Assembly (NCBI GenBank): GCA_013426785.1
Contig: JACDZI010000001.1
Span: 93,425-157,424 of the forward strand
Source of the DNA: Rhodocyclaceae bacterium
Lineage (GTDB): Bacteria > Pseudomonadota > Gammaproteobacteria > Burkholderiales > Rhodocyclaceae
DNA length: 64,000 nt
Direction: 5' to 3'
Part shown: piece after piece, positions 63,014 to 64,000 of the stretch
Layout of the letters: each line of letters opens with the position of its first letter
Numbering within the stretch: the first letter of the stretch is position 1
Position numbers and translations under genes: made by a program
The notes under the pieces: model-generated
The model's database searches: none
What the model was told of the DNA's origin: nothing
What the model saw: only the letters and a program-made list of their open reading frames with translations

Positions 63014-64000
63014 GTTTCAATCCTCGCCCGGCCCTCGCGGGCCGGGCGTCCGGCTGCAGCGTTGTACGCCACGCCAGCATCGGCGGTTTCAATCCTCGCC
63101 CGGCCCTCGCGGGCCGGGCGTCCGCGCATGGTGGTCGATGCCCCGGTGTTGCGCTGGTTTCAATCCTCGCCCGGCCCTCGCGGGCCGGGCGTCCCCACCG
63201 CAGATACGACCACATCGAGCGCATTGACCGTTTCAATCCTCGCCCGGCCCTCGCGGGCCGGGCGTCCGGCTGCAGCGTTGTACGCCACGCCAGCATCGGC
63301 GGTTTCAATCCTCGCCCGGCCCTCGCGGGCCGGGCGTCGGAGTTCTGGCGACTTGTCCAGGGGCTACGTGCGGTTTCAATCCTCGCCCGGCCCTCGCGGG
63401 CCGGGCGTCCGGGCCGCTCCAAGCTCCGCCCGACTTGTAACCGGTTTCAATCCTCGCCCGGCCCTCGCGGGCCGGGCGTCAAGGCGCGCCCATCGACGAG
63501 TGCGACGATAGCGAGTTTCAATCCTCGCCCGGCCCTCGCGGGCCGGGCGTCGCCGACTGGCGGGATATGACCAAGGTCGAGCGGGTTTCAATCCTCGCCC
63601 GGCCCTCGCGGGCCGGGCGTCGACCGTCCGCAGTGGCTGTGCTGGCGCCTGGAGCAGTTTCAATCCTCGCCCGGCCCTCGCGGGCCGGGCGTCCCGTGAC
63701 GATCTGCGATGACGAGGCGATGCAGGTGTTTCAATCCTCGCCCGGCCCTCGCGGGCCGGGCGTCATGTTGCAATCCTTCCGAAGATTGGTTCCGTCCCGA
63801 TGTTTCAATCCTCGCCCGGCCCTCGCGGGCCGGGCGTCTCACTTCCCGATTTCAATCGTTTGCACTTCTGGCTGTTTCAATCCTCGCCCGGCCCTCGCGG
63901 GCCGGGCGTCCTAACTGAGGATGCCGGTTGCCATACCGACAAGACGTTTCAATCCTCGCCCGGCCCTCGCGGGCCGGGCGTCCTAACTGAGGATGCCGGT
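63014..64000 (-). CRISPR. CRISPR array, 14 repeats in view, running off the right edge
   Basis: Fourteen identical 37-base repeats start at 63014, 63086, 63157, 63230, 63302, 63373, 63444, 63515, 63585, 63657, 63728, 63802, 63874 and 63946. The 13 complete spacers are 33-37 bases. Each repeat begins GTTTCAATCCT and then forms a perfect 10-bp stem CGCCCGGCCC/GGGCCGGGCG with a TCGC loop. Read on the minus strand it ends GGATTGAAAC, the usual crRNA 5' handle, so transcription probably runs right to left and the leader and cas genes lie beyond 64000. Spacers 1 and 4 are identical, and the visible 18 bases of spacer 14 equal the start of spacer 13. The subtype cannot be assigned from the repeat alone. 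Confidence 0.98.

Noticed and set aside
62947-63918. Long ORFs across the CRISPR array (207, 171, 160 and 115 residues)
   Set aside because: They are translations of the repeats (FNPRPALAGRAS and similar) and spacers, with no start context or protein-like composition.
1-64000. tRNA, rRNA or 6S RNA genes
   Set aside because: The intergenic gaps were read for T-loop and other RNA signatures and none was seen; the gap beside the 5-formyl-THF ligase is too short for 6S RNA.
1-64000. Insertion sequences, transposases or prophage
   Set aside because: No transposase, integrase or phage structural gene is present; the mobile-like signals are the short repeats and the decayed genes only.

Overview
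The window is a GC-rich, densely packed bacterial chromosome segment. The gene content (OxyR-Dps, DUF692 RiPP operon, many c-type cytochromes, TRAP transport, several PAS-GGDEF-EAL proteins, MiaB, DUF4197) and the very high GC at third positions suggest a betaproteobacterium, most likely of the Rhodocyclales. This placement is an inference; no rRNA or tRNA gene is present to confirm it.

Layout. 1-4.3 kb: an antitoxin-like HTH gene, an hsdM-hsdS pair with no hsdR beside it, rph, and a deleted Ser/Thr kinase pseudogene. 4.3-8.5 kb: yicC, then a tightly overlapping six-gene operon for a copper-type thioamide/oxazolone RiPP (Cys-rich precursor, DUF692 enzyme, partner protein, DoxX) with its own ECF sigma factor and zinc-finger anti-sigma. 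8.5-19.3 kb: an alpha/beta hydrolase, then a nine-gene minus-strand catabolic block (RpiR regulator, TRAP transporter, L- and D-type carbamoylases, two PLP enzymes, L-serine dehydratase). 19.3-26.4 kb: DUF123, dps, oxyR with a recognisable OxyR site before dps, an APH-AAA kinase, a PAS-GGDEF-EAL protein, a decayed gene, HIT and DUF2917. 26.4-30 kb: MocR regulator, miaB, TRIC-type channel. 30.1-36.6 kb: a cytochrome/outer-membrane/beta-propeller island with a NarXL-type two-component system. 36.7-44.3 kb: eptA, a QseBC/PmrAB-type system, a diheme cytochrome, a cation efflux protein, an octaheme cytochrome, a cytochrome b and a membrane flavin reductase. PmrA-type boxes with 11-bp phasing lie in front of both operons of this block. 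44.3-62.9 kb: HD-GYP, DUF4197, rep, HDOD, cca, NDUFA9-like epimerase, slt, 5-formyl-THF ligase, HDOD, GGDEF-EAL, patB, ilvA, and a ModA-like binding protein beside a hybrid kinase. 63.0-64.0 kb: the trailer end of a CRISPR array that runs off the window.

The most unusual signal is a dispersed ~24-bp repeat (core GTCGGCGCTGGCGGGAC) present in 16 copies. It is open in all six frames and lies in frame inside about ten proteins. It also supplies gene ends or stop codons, and it sits at six (seven with a degenerate copy) of the eight convergent gene junctions in the window. It has no obvious self-complementarity, so it does not look like a simple hairpin terminator.

Other points of note are the duplicated CRISPR spacers, a spacer that reads like a mobile-element primase, the RiPP operon with an unusual repeat-built precursor, and the shared PmrA-type regulation of an electron-transfer module and a lipid A modification gene.
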